Notes: generated by a model not told the origin, from the sequence alone. A stretch of 51,295 nt of DNA from an uncultured Acholeplasmataceae bacterium (GCA_905203475.1 CAJKWD010000004.1:1-51295), one strand, 5' to 3'; counted from the first letter of the stretch, positions 7,836 through 16,253 are shown. Numbers and translations are program-made.

Positions 7836-9092
7836 ATGGAAATTAGGCAATTAACGAATGAAGAATTTAATGCTTTTTCTGAGCAGTTTATTCCTTCTTC
7901 TTATTATCAAACAGCAGAATATGCATTTATTATGAATCATCAACATTATGATAGTATGTTAATTGGGGCATTGGAAGGAAATCAAATCATTGCTGCTAGT
8001 TTAATTTTAGTTGAGAAAGCAGGTATGTTTAAATATGCATATGCACCTCGTGGTTTTCTAATCGATTATCAAAATTTAACAATTCTAACCGAATTTACAA
8101 AACTACTAAAGAAATTTTTAAGTAAATCAGATATTATCGCCATTAAAATATGCCCTAGTATTATTTATAAAACGTATGATTTAATTACAAATCAAGTAAA
8201 TATTAATGCAAACTATCAACTCGTTTTTGATAATTTAAAACAAAATGGATATTTTCATATGGGATATAATAACTTTTTTGAAAGTTATAAACCACGTTTT
8301 GAAGCAATCATTGATTTGAAAAGACCATATTATGAAATATTCCAAAGTTTTAAAAAAGAAATGCGTACCAAGATTAGAAGTGCTGATCACAATGGGATTC
8401 AAATATATCGTGGAACAGCTGACAACGTAGAGTATTTGTATATGCAAACAAGAAAGAAATATCAACGTGATATCGGATATTTCAAAGATGCTTATGCCTT
8501 TTTTGATAAAGATCATAAAGTGGACTTGTATTATGCGAAATTAAATACAGAAACTTATCTCAAAGTATGTAAAATAAATTACGAGAAGTTAGAAAAAATC
8601 AGTAATGAAATTAATAAACAAGTATTAATTTCTAAAGATAAGAAAAAAGAAAAACTAATTAATCGTAAAATGATTATCGACAATCAATTAGCAATTGCGA
8701 AAAATAATTTAGTTACTGCAACAAATTTATTAAGAGACTTTCCAACTGGGGTTGTAACTGCATCTGCAATGATCGTCAAACATCAAAACCAAATTTTCTT
8801 ATTAGCAGATGGCCATGATAAAAGATTTAAAAAATTTAATTCAAAACATTTATTATTATGGAAAATTATTGAAAAATATGCGAATTTAGGATATCAATCA
8901 TTCTCTTTAGGGGGAGTTGCAAACCCTACTTTAAAAGAAAATAATAGTTATATAGGATTAACTACGTTCAAAAATGGTTTCCACCCTACTTTTATAGAAT
9001 ATATTGGAGATTTAGAGTTAATTACAAATAATCCAAAATATTTCATTTACAGACAGACATCTCCACTGAGAAGCTTTAAAAAGAAAAAATGA
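7836..9092 (+). CDS. FemABX-family peptidoglycan bridge aminoacyltransferase
   Basis: Family members use aminoacyl-tRNA to add amino acids to the stem-peptide Lys of lipid II, building the interpeptide bridge (FemX, FemA, MurM). The 418 residues have the two-GNAT layout: N-terminal half beginning MEIRQLTNEEFNAF with YYQTAEYA and APRGFLIDY, a Lys-rich helical insertion at about 245-290 that is probably the coiled-coil arm contacting tRNA, and a C-terminal half with SLGGVANP. Which residue it adds cannot be told. TAGGAGGAAT precedes the ATG. It is the only large plus-strand gene here and runs tail to tail with tuf. Together with murD it supports a walled cell. Confidence 0.88.
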   Translation: MEIRQLTNEEFNAFSEQFIPSSYYQTAEYAFIMNHQHYDSMLIGALEGNQIIAASLILVEKAGMFKYAYAPRGFLIDYQNLTILTEFTKLLKKFLSKSDIIAIKICPSIIYKTYDLITNQVNINANYQLVFDNLKQNGYFHMGYNNFFESYKPRFEAIIDLKRPYYEIFQSFKKEMRTKIRSADHNGIQIYRGTADNVEYLYMQTRKKYQRDIGYFKDAYAFFDKDHKVDLYYAKLNTETYLKVCKINYEKLEKISNEINKQVLISKDKKKEKLINRKMIIDNQLAIAKNNLVTATNLLRDFPTGVVTASAMIVKHQNQIFLLADGHDKRFKKFNSKHLLLWKIIEKYANLGYQSFSLGGVANPTLKENNSYIGLTTFKNGFHPTFIEYIGDLELITNNPKYFIYRQTSPLRSFKKKK

Positions 9093-9115
9093 TGTATAAG
9101 AAACATCATTTTTTT
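9089..9115 (+). terminator. FemABX gene terminator
   Basis: 7-bp stem ATGATGT/ACATCAT (9089-9095, 9103-9109), loop of seven, T run; it begins on the stop codon. Confidence 0.85.
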
Positions 9116-9121
9116 ATTGTC

Positions 9122-9145
9122 AAAAAAAACAGAGTAAATACTCTG
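9122..9145 (-). terminator. tuf terminator
   Basis: CAGAGTA/TACTCTG stem (9130-9136, 9139-9145), 2-nt loop as drawn (4 nt if the end pair opens), followed by eight T. Convergent with the previous terminator. Confidence 0.85.
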
Positions 9146-9151
9146 CTTTTA

Positions 9152-10336
9152 TTATTCAACGATTTCTGAAACGTTACCAGCACCAACTGTTCTACCACCT
9201 TCACGAATAGAGAACTTAGTTCCATTTTCGATAGCGATAGGAGCAATTAATTCAACTGTCATTTCTACGTTGTCACCAGGCATAACCATTTCAACTCCTT
9301 CTGGAAGTTCAATGATTCCTGTAACGTCAGTAGTTCTGAAGTAGAATTGTGGACGGTAATTTGAGAAGAATGGAGTATGACGTCCACCTTCTTCTTTGCT
9401 TAATACATATACTTGAGCTTTGAATTTCTTGTGAGGTGTAACTGAACCTGGTTTTGCAAGAACTTGACCACGTTCTACATCTTCACGAGAAATACCACGT
9501 AATAATACTCCAGCATTGTCTCCTGCTTCAGCAAAGTCTAATTGTTTACGGAACATTTCAATTCCTGTAACAACACTCTTTTGTGTTGGTTTTAATCCAA
9601 CGATTTCAACTTCGTCATTTAATTGTAATTTACCTCTTTCAACACGTCCTGTAACAACAGTTCCACGTCCTGTAATAGTAAATACATCTTCAATAGGCAT
9701 TAAGAATGGTTTGTCTAATTCTCTTGTTGGTTCTGGAATCCATTCATCAACAGCATCCATTAAATCTAAGATTGCTTGTTCGTATTTTGGATCTCCTTCA
9801 AGAGCTTTTAGAGCTGATCCACGAATAATTGGAGTATTGTCTCCATCATATCCATATTCGCTTAATAATTCACGAATTTCCATTTCTACTAAGTCTAATA
9901 ACTCTTCATCATCAACCATATCACATTTGTTCATGAATACTACCATACGAGGTACTCCAACTTGACGTGATAATAAGATGTGTTCACGAGTTTGTGCCAT
10001 AGGTCCATCTGTAGCAGCAATAACTAAGATAGCTCCATCCATTTGAGCAGCACCTGTAATCATGTTTTTAACATAATCAGCGTGTCCTGGACAGTCAACG
10101 TGAGCGTAGTGACGTTTGTCAGTACGATATTCAACGTGAGCTGTGTTAATTGTAATTCCACGTTCTCTTTCTTCTGGTGCTTTATCAATTGCAGCATAAT
10201 CTTCGAATTGTGCATATCCTTTCTTTGAAAGAACATATGTAATAGCAGCAGTTAAAGTAGTTTTTCCGTGGTCTACGTGTCCGATTGTTCCAATGTTCAT
10301 ATGAACTAAAGAACGATCAAATTTTTCTTTTGCCAT
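9152..10336 (-). CDS. tuf: elongation factor Tu
   Basis: GTPase that delivers aminoacyl-tRNA to the ribosomal A site. The 394 residues match the family exactly. G-domain motifs are complete: GHVDHGKT (19-26), RGITI switch I (59-63), DCPGH (81-85), NKCD (136-139) and the SAL motif near 174; domains 2 and 3 follow, ending in GNVSEIVE. The start follows AGGAGG. It has its own promoter (10370-10398) and terminator, so it can be expressed apart from the str operon upstream. A degenerate relative of its G domain is encoded next door at 10430-10849. Confidence 0.98.
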   Translation of the reverse strand: MAKEKFDRSLVHMNIGTIGHVDHGKTTLTAAITYVLSKKGYAQFEDYAAIDKAPEERERGITINTAHVEYRTDKRHYAHVDCPGHADYVKNMITGAAQMDGAILVIAATDGPMAQTREHILLSRQVGVPRMVVFMNKCDMVDDEELLDLVEMEIRELLSEYGYDGDNTPIIRGSALKALEGDPKYEQAILDLMDAVDEWIPEPTRELDKPFLMPIEDVFTITGRGTVVTGRVERGKLQLNDEVEIVGLKPTQKSVVTGIEMFRKQLDFAEAGDNAGVLLRGISREDVERGQVLAKPGSVTPHKKFKAQVYVLSKEEGGRHTPFFSNYRPQFYFRTTDVTGIIELPEGVEMVMPGDNVEMTVELIAPIAIENGTKFSIREGGRTVGAGNVSEIVE

Positions 10337-10369
10337 AATAATTTCCTCCTTTATTCATCTACAATTATT

Positions 10370-10398
10370 ATTGTATAGAAAATTGCTTAAAATAGCAA
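10370..10398 (-). promoter_or_regulatory. tuf promoter
   Basis: TTGCTA (10393-10398), 17 bp, TACAAT (10370-10375). Confidence 0.7.
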
Positions 10399-10429
10399 GT
10401 ATTTTTCGGCAATTTTACTATCTTTCTCA

Positions 10430-10849
10430 TCAGTGTGACACTGACTTTTCTAATTTCTTCTGTTTTAATCCAGAAGTATACATATCTTCTAATAAAAATT
10501 CAATTTCCCCTGGAATGTAAATATGTTCTGAAAAACCATATTCATTTAATAACTTCTCTACCACATAATAACGTTCCATCAGTGGTTCATCTGAGTTTTG
10601 TAAATAAACATACACATCGTGAATTCCAGTTTGAAGACATACCACTAAATATTCTCTCATTTTAGGAGAAATATCTCCAACAATTAAAATTGCTTGTGAC
10701 AATTGTAGTCCATCTTGAAATTTTTTGAAGTATGTACGTGTGTTAGAGCAGTCAATTCCTTCAAAAAGATCTTGATAATAAGATATGAGGATTTTGGAGA
10801 AAGATGAAACATCTTCTCCAAATAATCCTATTTTTTTAATTTGATTCAT
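10430..10849 (-). CDS. degenerate EF-Tu G-domain-like protein (pseudo-GTPase)
   Basis: A 139-residue protein between fusA and tuf. By eye it aligns with the EF-Tu G domain: IGLFG (7-11) with IGTIG; DCSNTRTYFKK (33-43) with DCPGHADYVKN; AILIV (53-57) with AILVI; MREYLVVCLQTGI (64-76) with TREHILLSRQVGV; VYVYLQNSD (79-87) with MVVFMNKCD; LLNEYGF (100-106) with LLSEYGY. Every GTP-binding motif is damaged: the P-loop GHVDHGKT reads GEDVSSFS, DCPG reads DCSN, NKCD reads QNSD. About 45 residues containing switch I are missing. It stays open with a normal start 6 bp after the fusA stop (GGTGG inside the last fusA codons), so translation is probably coupled. It is not an obvious pseudogene. The role is unknown; it might bind ribosome, EF-Ts or tRNA without GTP. 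Confidence 0.75.
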   Translation of the reverse strand: MNQIKKIGLFGEDVSSFSKILISYYQDLFEGIDCSNTRTYFKKFQDGLQLSQAILIVGDISPKMREYLVVCLQTGIHDVYVYLQNSDEPLMERYYVVEKLLNEYGFSEHIYIPGEIEFLLEDMYTSGLKQKKLEKSVSH

Positions 10850-10855
10850 ATATTA

Positions 10856-12928
10856 CTAATTTCCACCATTCTTTTTAATGATTTCTTCAGCAATATTCTT
10901 TGGAACTTCTTCATAGTGATCAAATTCCATTGTAAATGTTCCACGTCCTTGTGTATTTGAACGTAAGCTTGTTGCATATCCAAACATTTCAGCAAGTGGA
11001 ACTGTTGCATTAATTGCAAGTGCATTTCCTCTTGATTCTTGACCAAGTGGACGTCCACGACGAGATGTAATATCTCCCATAACATTTCCTAAATATTCAT
11101 CAGGAACAACAACTTGCACTTTCATAATTGGTTCTAGTAAAACTGGTTTACATTTATTCTTAGCTTCTTTTAATGCAAGAGAAGCTGCAACTTTAAATGC
11201 CATTTCACTAGAGTCTACTTCGTGGTAAGATCCATCATGTAATGTAGCTTTTACATCTACCATTGGATATCCAGCTAAAATACCACTCTTCATTGCATCT
11301 TGTAATCCTTTATCAACAACTGGAATATATTCACGAGGAACAACTCCACCTACAACTTGATCAACGAATTCATAACCTTTATCTGGGTTTGGTTCAAACT
11401 TAATCCAAACATGTCCGTATTGTCCACGTCCACCAGATTGTTTAATGTATTTACCTTCACAATCAGCAGCAGCTGTAAGTGTTTCACGATAACTTACTTG
11501 TGGTTGACCAATATTAGCCTCTACATTGAATTCACGTTTCATACGATCAACAATAATATCAAGGTGTAACTCACCCATACCAGCAATAATTGTCTGACCT
11601 GTTTCATGATCAGTAGTTGCTCTAAATGTAGGATCTTCTTCTGCTAATTTTTGAAGTGCAATTCCCATCTTATCTTGATCAGCTTTTGATTTTGGTTCAA
11701 CAGCTAATTGGATAACTGGTTCTGGGAATTCCATTTGTTCTAGAATAATTGGTTTTTTCTCATCGCATAAAGTATCTCCTGTCGTTGTATTTTTAAGACC
11801 TACAACAGCAGCGATATCTCCTGCATATACATCTGAAATTTCAGTACGTTTGTTAGCATGCATTTGTAAGATACGTCCTACTCTTTCTTTCTTATCTTTT
11901 GTAGAATTTAATACATAACTTCCACTAGATAAGTGTCCAGAATAACAACGAATAAATGTTAAACGTCCAACGAATGGATCTGTCATAACTTTGAATGCTA
12001 ATGCACTAAATGGTTCATCATCTTTTGGATGTCTTACTGCAGGATTACCATCTAAATCAACACCTTCTACAGAATCAATATCAGTAGGTGCTGGTAAGTA
12101 ATCTAATACTGCATCTAGTAATAATTTAACACCCTTATTTCCTAAAGCAGTACCACAAAGTACTGGGAAGAATTCAACAGCAAGTGTTCCTTTACGGATT
12201 GCTTTTTTAATTAATTCTTCACTAATTTCTTCATCACCTAAATATTTTTCCATTAATTCATCATCGAATTCAGCAACTGCTTCGATTAACTCATTACGTT
12301 TCTCTTCTACAGTATCTTTTAAATCTTCTGGAATTTCGATTTCAGTTGGATTTTCTTCAGGTTTTCCATCGTATTGATAAGCTTTTCTTGTAACTAAATC
12401 AACAATACCATTGAATTCACTTTCAGCTCCAATTGGCCATTGAATTGGTTTGGCATTTACTCCTAAACGAGAGTCGATTGTCTCTAAACTATATTCAAAG
12501 TTAGCTCCCATTTTATCCATTTTATTACAGAAAATCATACGAGGTACTTTCCATTCTGTTGCTTGACGCCATACAGTTTCAGTTTGTGGTTCTACTCCAG
12601 CTTGAGCATCTAATAGTGCAACTGCACCATCTAATACACGAAGTGAACGAGATACTTCAACTGTAAAGTCTACGTGACCTGGAGTATCGATAATATTTAA
12701 ACGATATCCCTTCCAGAATGCCGTAGTAGCAGCAGAGGTAATTGTAATTCCACGCTCTTGTTCTTGTTCCATCCAGTCCATTTGGCTAGCACCATCATGG
12801 GTTTCACCAATCTTATGGATTTTATGAGTATGGAATAAGACACGTTCAGTACAAGTAGTTTTACCTGCATCGATATGTGCCATAATACCAATATTACGTG
12901 TTTTCTCTAAACTATATTCACGAGCCAT
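10856..12928 (-). CDS. fusA: elongation factor G
   Basis: Ribosomal translocase GTPase, also acting with RRF in ribosome recycling. The product is 690 residues, the normal length. Motifs: P-loop AHIDAGKT near residue 17, RGITI, DTPGHVDF, NKMDKMGAN, then domains II-V with ERMKREFNVEA-like and RGRGQYGH-like stretches (here DRMKREFNVEANIG and GGRGQYGHVWIKFEP). I set the start at the ATG at 12928, with GAAAGGA upstream; an in-frame upstream GTG reading would include the ribosome-binding site. It lies 17 bp after rpsG in the str operon and is followed by the EF-Tu-like small gene. Confidence 0.97.
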   Translation of the reverse strand: MAREYSLEKTRNIGIMAHIDAGKTTCTERVLFHTHKIHKIGETHDGASQMDWMEQEQERGITITSAATTAFWKGYRLNIIDTPGHVDFTVEVSRSLRVLDGAVALLDAQAGVEPQTETVWRQATEWKVPRMIFCNKMDKMGANFEYSLETIDSRLGVNAKPIQWPIGAESEFNGIVDLVTRKAYQYDGKPEENPTEIEIPEDLKDTVEEKRNELIEAVAEFDDELMEKYLGDEEISEELIKKAIRKGTLAVEFFPVLCGTALGNKGVKLLLDAVLDYLPAPTDIDSVEGVDLDGNPAVRHPKDDEPFSALAFKVMTDPFVGRLTFIRCYSGHLSSGSYVLNSTKDKKERVGRILQMHANKRTEISDVYAGDIAAVVGLKNTTTGDTLCDEKKPIILEQMEFPEPVIQLAVEPKSKADQDKMGIALQKLAEEDPTFRATTDHETGQTIIAGMGELHLDIIVDRMKREFNVEANIGQPQVSYRETLTAAADCEGKYIKQSGGRGQYGHVWIKFEPNPDKGYEFVDQVVGGVVPREYIPVVDKGLQDAMKSGILAGYPMVDVKATLHDGSYHEVDSSEMAFKVAASLALKEAKNKCKPVLLEPIMKVQVVVPDEYLGNVMGDITSRRGRPLGQESRGNALAINATVPLAEMFGYATSLRSNTQGRGTFTMEFDHYEEVPKNIAEEIIKKNGGN

Positions 12929-12945
12929 ACTATATTTCCTTTCTA

Positions 12946-13413
12946 TTACCAACGATAATGTGCAAATGCTTTATTTGCTTCTGCCATTCTATGAGTATCT
13001 TCACGTTTCTTAACAGCAGCTCCAGTTCCATTTGCAGCATCCATAATTTCATTTGCTAAATTTAAAGCCATAGTGTGTCCACCACGATTACGACTAGCAG
13101 TTACTAACCAACGAAGTGCTAAAGCTTGACTTCTGTCTGCTCTTACTTCTACTGGTACTTGGTAGTTAGCACCACCAACACGACGTGATTTAACTTCTAA
13201 TGCTGGTTTAATATTTTCCATTGCTTTTTCAAAAACTTCCATTGCATCTTGATTTGTTTTTTCTTTAATCATATCAAATGCACTGTATACAATTTTTTGA
13301 GCAACTCCTTTTTTACCATCTAACATAATCGTATTAATTAACTTTGTAACTAATTTAGAATTGTATAAAGGATCAGCTAAAACATCTCTTTTAACAGCAC
13401 GTCTTTTACGCAT
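12946..13413 (-). CDS. rpsG: 30S ribosomal protein S7
   Basis: Primary 16S rRNA-binding protein that nucleates assembly of the 30S head. The 155-residue length and the motifs RKRRAVKRDVLADP (start), KPALEVKSRRVGGANYQVP and ASRNRGGHTMALNLANE are typical. AGGAGG precedes the start. Second gene of the str operon, 23 bp after rpsL; S7 represses this operon in E. coli, but I see no clear equivalent site. Confidence 0.97.
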   Translation of the reverse strand: MRKRRAVKRDVLADPLYNSKLVTKLINTIMLDGKKGVAQKIVYSAFDMIKEKTNQDAMEVFEKAMENIKPALEVKSRRVGGANYQVPVEVRADRSQALALRWLVTASRNRGGHTMALNLANEIMDAANGTGAAVKKREDTHRMAEANKAFAHYRW

Positions 13414-13436
13414 ATCTTATTTCCTCCCTTCTTCTA

Positions 13437-13850
13437 TTATTTCTTTGGTTTCTTTGTACCATATTTACTTCTTCCTTGACGACGTTTTTCAATTCCGGCA
13501 GTATCTAATGTACCACGAATAATGTGATAACGAACTCCGATTAAGTCTTTTACACGTCCTCCACGGATTAATACAACGCTGTGTTCTTGTAAGTTGTGTC
13601 CTTCTCCTGGAATATAAGCAGTAACTTCCATTCCATTACTTAGACGAACACGGGCATATTTACGTAATGCTGAGTTTGGTTTCTTTGGTGTCATTGTTCC
13701 AACACGAGTACATACTCCACGTTTTTGAGGAGCATTTAAACTTGTTTGTTTTTTATCTTTACTGTTGTAACCAATATTCAAAGCTGGTGATTTTCTCTTT
13801 GTTGTTTTACTTTTTCTACCCTTACGAATAATTTGATTAATTGTTGGCAT
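13437..13850 (-). CDS. rpsL: 30S ribosomal protein S12
   Basis: Decoding-centre protein of the 30S subunit. The 137 residues begin MPTINQIIRKGR, with TPKKPNSALRK (the streptomycin-resistance region is of the sensitive type, Lys at the 42/43-equivalent position) and EHSVVLIRGGRVKDLIGVRYH. I chose the ATG at 13850, preceded by AAGGAG; the open frame extends further only through the leader. First gene of the str operon. Confidence 0.97.
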   Translation of the reverse strand: MPTINQIIRKGRKSKTTKRKSPALNIGYNSKDKKQTSLNAPQKRGVCTRVGTMTPKKPNSALRKYARVRLSNGMEVTAYIPGEGHNLQEHSVVLIRGGRVKDLIGVRYHIIRGTLDTAGIEKRRQGRSKYGTKKPKK

Positions 13851-13933
13851 ATTTTCTCTCCTTTCTTTCCACACTTCCAGGTGTTTCATTTTTGTGTTAA
13901 ATGAAAGATTTACCGAAGTAAACCTTTTCAAAC
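13851..13933 (-). promoter_or_regulatory. structured 5' leader of the str operon
   Basis: About 80 nt holding three successive hairpins: GTTTAC-TTCG-GTAAAT with a UUCG tetraloop (13908-13923), TTTCATTT/AAATGAAA (13884-13906) and ACAC/GTGT (about 13870-13884). No terminator T run follows, so this is more likely a stability or protein-binding element than an attenuator. Confidence 0.5.
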
Positions 13934-13939
13934 ATAAAT

Positions 13940-13968
13940 AGTTTAACATTATAATATATGCATGTCAA
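13940..13968 (-). promoter_or_regulatory. str operon promoter
   Basis: Perfect TTGACA (13963-13968), 17 bp, TAAACT (13940-13945). A TATAAT also lies in the spacer, but only 9 bp from the -35. Confidence 0.7.
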
Positions 13969-13989
13969 GTAAAATCATGTCATAAAAAG

Positions 13990-14018
13990 AAAAAAACACA
14001 ACTATTCATATTGTGTTT
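13990..14018 (-). terminator. terminator of the pilin-like 167-residue gene
   Basis: AAACACAA/TTGTGTTT stem (13994-14001, 14011-14018) with a T run; the stop codon is in the loop. Confidence 0.75.
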
Positions 14019-14505
14019 CATATCCCTCTGTTGTATACTGTCCACAATTTAAATATGGTTTATAAGTATCATCACTCGAAGTATAAGTAACATATCCAGA
14101 ACATATATTTCCATTTGGATCTTTTACTTGATCTAAAAAGTCTAGAGATGTCAATTGTTCTAATGTAATATGCATCGTCGTATCATCTTGAATCTCATCA
14201 TATTGTTTTTCAACATATGCTTTCGCAGCAATTTCTAAACTATCTTCTAAAGAGTGATAATAATTATCATCTACAACAACTGGTTCTTGATTTTCTGATT
14301 CTTCATCTATAATCGTTCCCGGTGGTGTTGCTTCATTGATTTCTTCTTTGACATTCTTATCTGCCGTAGAAGATCCTTTTGGCATATCCATCATATGATT
14401 AAATTGATTTAATAATACATAAATCACAAGAAGAACACAAGCAATAATTCCACAGTATAGAATCATGTCTTTTTCTCCCCAACCGCGATTATCTAACCTT
14501 TTCAT
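14002..14505 (-). CDS. membrane-anchored, prepilin-like protein
   Basis: Family not named with certainty. The 167-residue product starts MKRLDNRGWGEKDMILYCG followed by a hydrophobic helix (about 14-32). The layout, basic leader then Gly, Trp-Gly, an acidic residue near mature position 5 and a hydrophobic helix, imitates a type IV prepilin, but Asp replaces Glu and Met-Ile follows, so processing is uncertain. A Glu-rich linker leads to a C-terminal domain with two Cys in ICSGYVTYTSS and YLNCGQYTTEGY, likely a disulfide loop. It sits between rpsL and an NrtR-like gene, with a terminator at its end. It may be a minor pilin or a simple tail-out anchor protein. Confidence 0.7.
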   Translation of the reverse strand: MKRLDNRGWGEKDMILYCGIIACVLLVIYVLLNQFNHMMDMPKGSSTADKNVKEEINEATPPGTIIDEESENQEPVVVDDNYYHSLEDSLEIAAKAYVEKQYDEIQDDTTMHITLEQLTSLDFLDQVKDPNGNICSGYVTYTSSDDTYKPYLNCGQYTTEGYETQYE

Positions 14506-14519
14506 TCTCCTACCCCCTT

Positions 14520-15185
14520 TTAAAATAGTTTCTTTACCGAAACATCATCTTTAAAACGATATAATTTAGCTGGTCTACCAGCCCCACTCGTATCATAATC
14601 ATTGGTATCTTCAATTAACCCAAGAGAAATAAATTTCTTACGAAAATTACGACGATCAAATTTCTTTCCTAAAATTGATTCATATGCTTTTTGAATTTCT
14701 GGTAATGTAAAATCACTTGGAAATATTTTTCTCAATATATCACTATTTAATAATTTTTCTTTTAAATGTTCCATGGTACGTTCTAATATCACTTGATGAT
14801 CATATCCAATTTTAGGAAGTTCATGAATATCAAACCACTGTGTTTCAAAAGGAAAATCATCGTGTTGTGAAGCTTCTAAATCACTGATAAATCCCAGATA
14901 ATGAATCGCAATCACTGGCATATCTATCATTCGCTCTGGAGTACTACAACTAGAAATCTCTTCTAAATCTAAATTTGTAAAGTGAAACTTTTCTTCTAAT
15001 TCCCTATTCATTGCTTCTAAACAAGTTTCATGAATAGAAACATAAGTACTTGGTAAAATCCAATACCCCTTATACGGTTCTTCTTCATGTTTTAAAAGTA
15101 ATACTTTAATACATCCTTGATCAATCGTATAAAGACAAGCGATTGATTCTACATAATGTTGATACTCTTTGGTATTTGTTTTCAT
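14520..15185 (-). CDS. nrtR: NrtR-like transcriptional regulator (degenerate Nudix plus winged helix)
   Basis: NrtR proteins control NAD synthesis or salvage genes and release DNA on binding ADP-ribose. Here 221 residues split into an N-terminal Nudix-like domain (about 10-140) and a C-terminal winged-helix region (about 150-215) with DRRNFRKKFISLGLIE and GAGRPAKLYRF, both typical of the family. The Nudix box is broken: the leading Gly is missing and the final acidic pair reads REL-E-EK, so hydrolysis is not expected, as in known NrtR. No NAD gene lies in the window, so the target is unknown; inverted repeats downstream of its own promoter (15202-15224) suggest autoregulation. Confidence 0.8.
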   Translation of the reverse strand: MKTNTKEYQHYVESIACLYTIDQGCIKVLLLKHEEEPYKGYWILPSTYVSIHETCLEAMNRELEEKFHFTNLDLEEISSCSTPERMIDMPVIAIHYLGFISDLEASQHDDFPFETQWFDIHELPKIGYDHQVILERTMEHLKEKLLNSDILRKIFPSDFTLPEIQKAYESILGKKFDRRNFRKKFISLGLIEDTNDYDTSGAGRPAKLYRFKDDVSVKKLF

Positions 15186-15201
15186 ATGCTTCTCCTTACC
15201 A

Positions 15202-15224
15202 GAAACGAAATTTGTGTTTCAAAT
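15202..15224. promoter_or_regulatory. possible operator in the nrtR leader
   Basis: Overlapping inverted repeats: GAAAC/GTTTC (15202-15206, 15216-15220) and ATTTG/CAAAT (15210-15214, 15220-15224), about 10 bp downstream of the -10 box. Confidence 0.35.
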
Positions 15225-15233
15225 ACACCACAT

Positions 15234-15261
15234 AGTATATCATTTTCTTTTATTTTGTCAA
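15234..15261 (-). promoter_or_regulatory. nrtR promoter
   Basis: TTGACA (15256-15261), 16 bp, TATACT (15234-15239). Confidence 0.7.
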
Positions 15262-15283
15262 GAAAAGAGACTTAACGTCTCTT
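15262..15283 (-). terminator. terminator of the Cys-rich membrane protein gene
   Basis: AAGAGAC/GTCTCTT stem (15265-15271, 15277-15283), 5-nt loop, short T-rich tail. Confidence 0.7.
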
Positions 15284-16253
15284 ATTTAAATGAATCTAAA
15301 CAACTTTCAAAATTACTACCAAATAATAATTCTAATACAAAATCAATTAAATATGGAAGAATCAATAGAATTGCTAATAAAATCAATCGTTTTACAAAAG
15401 TACTACCTGCTTTTCTCATTGCTTCTGCATCATCACTCGTAACTGCTTTTAAGAAATCTAAAATACCCAAAATAACTACCAATGCTGCTGCAGCACCTCG
15501 TGCCCACTTATAAATATCACCTAACAAGTTATTTAAGCCAGAACCCATAATCACACAACCAGGTGCTTTGTTAATCTCCATATCAAACAATGGTTTATTA
15601 TATGATTCCTTATCCGCATCATCATCAGAATCAGCTGTATTTTCCTCAACTGTTTGGGTACAAGCATTTAATTCATCTTTACATATTTGACAATCTGCAG
15701 GATGTGAACTACAACCGACATTATTCAAAAATTGTTTACACGTATACGTCTGTGTTCCACCAGATGTTGGATAAGAGAATGATCGCTCATATACATCTTC
15801 TTGGCAAGATTTAGTGGCCTCCTCGGCCTCTTCTTCTGTATAGTTTTGTTTCTGACAATTATCTTTATAATGTTTCATGACATCATTTTTACAAGCCGTA
15901 ATAAATCCTTCACATTTTTTACGATTCTCTGAATATTTTTTCATATCGTCAGGATCGCTTACGTCACCAACAGGGATCGTTGTTAAACATCTTTGATAAA
16001 CTTTATTGTATTGTAAATCTTTTGCTTTCGCCCCATCAAAATCATAAGTCGTTTTTTTATTCTTTGTCTTTTTTGTTACATTATATCCACATACATCTGT
16101 TAAACGATTATAAATTTCAGCATCAGAATAACAATCTTTTCCAGAAAATGGATTTTTATCATATGCACCTTCCCACCAATGTTTCATCATTTTTCCATGA
16201 ACTACAAATGGGATACATAGTAAAATAATAAAAAATATAATTTTTTTCTTCAT
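15282..16253 (-). CDS. Cys-rich secreted protein with VirB2/TrbC-like C-terminal membrane region
   Basis: The 323-residue product has a signal peptide (MKKKIIFFIILLCIPFVVHG), about 200 mostly hydrophilic residues with 12 Cys, and a C-terminal hydrophobic part (about 235-315) with two membrane segments separated by DFLKAVTSDDAEAMRKAG. That pattern (helix, short loop with Lys-Ala and an Ala-Met-Lys/Arg-Lys-Ala-Gly stretch, helix) is what I know from TrbC/VirB2-like proteins of Firmicutes. Two further Cys flank the membrane region, 14 in all after the signal. The domain may be stabilised by disulfides outside the cell. No secretion ATPase is nearby. It lies just past rpoC, where Firmicutes often have an L7Ae-type gene. 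The function is unknown; a surface polymer subunit is one possibility. Confidence 0.7.
   Translation of the reverse strand: MKKKIIFFIILLCIPFVVHGKMMKHWWEGAYDKNPFSGKDCYSDAEIYNRLTDVCGYNVTKKTKNKKTTYDFDGAKAKDLQYNKVYQRCLTTIPVGDVSDPDDMKKYSENRKKCEGFITACKNDVMKHYKDNCQKQNYTEEEAEEATKSCQEDVYERSFSYPTSGGTQTYTCKQFLNNVGCSSHPADCQICKDELNACTQTVEENTADSDDDADKESYNKPLFDMEINKAPGCVIMGSGLNNLLGDIYKWARGAAAALVVILGILDFLKAVTSDDAEAMRKAGSTFVKRLILLAILLILPYLIDFVLELLFGSNFESCLDSFK

Noticed and set aside
9516..9965. Plus-strand open frame of 149 codons over tuf
   Set aside because: Antisense of a strongly conserved coding sequence; no start signal.
10846..11085. Minus-strand frame of 79 codons in fusA
   Set aside because: Alternative frame of fusA.
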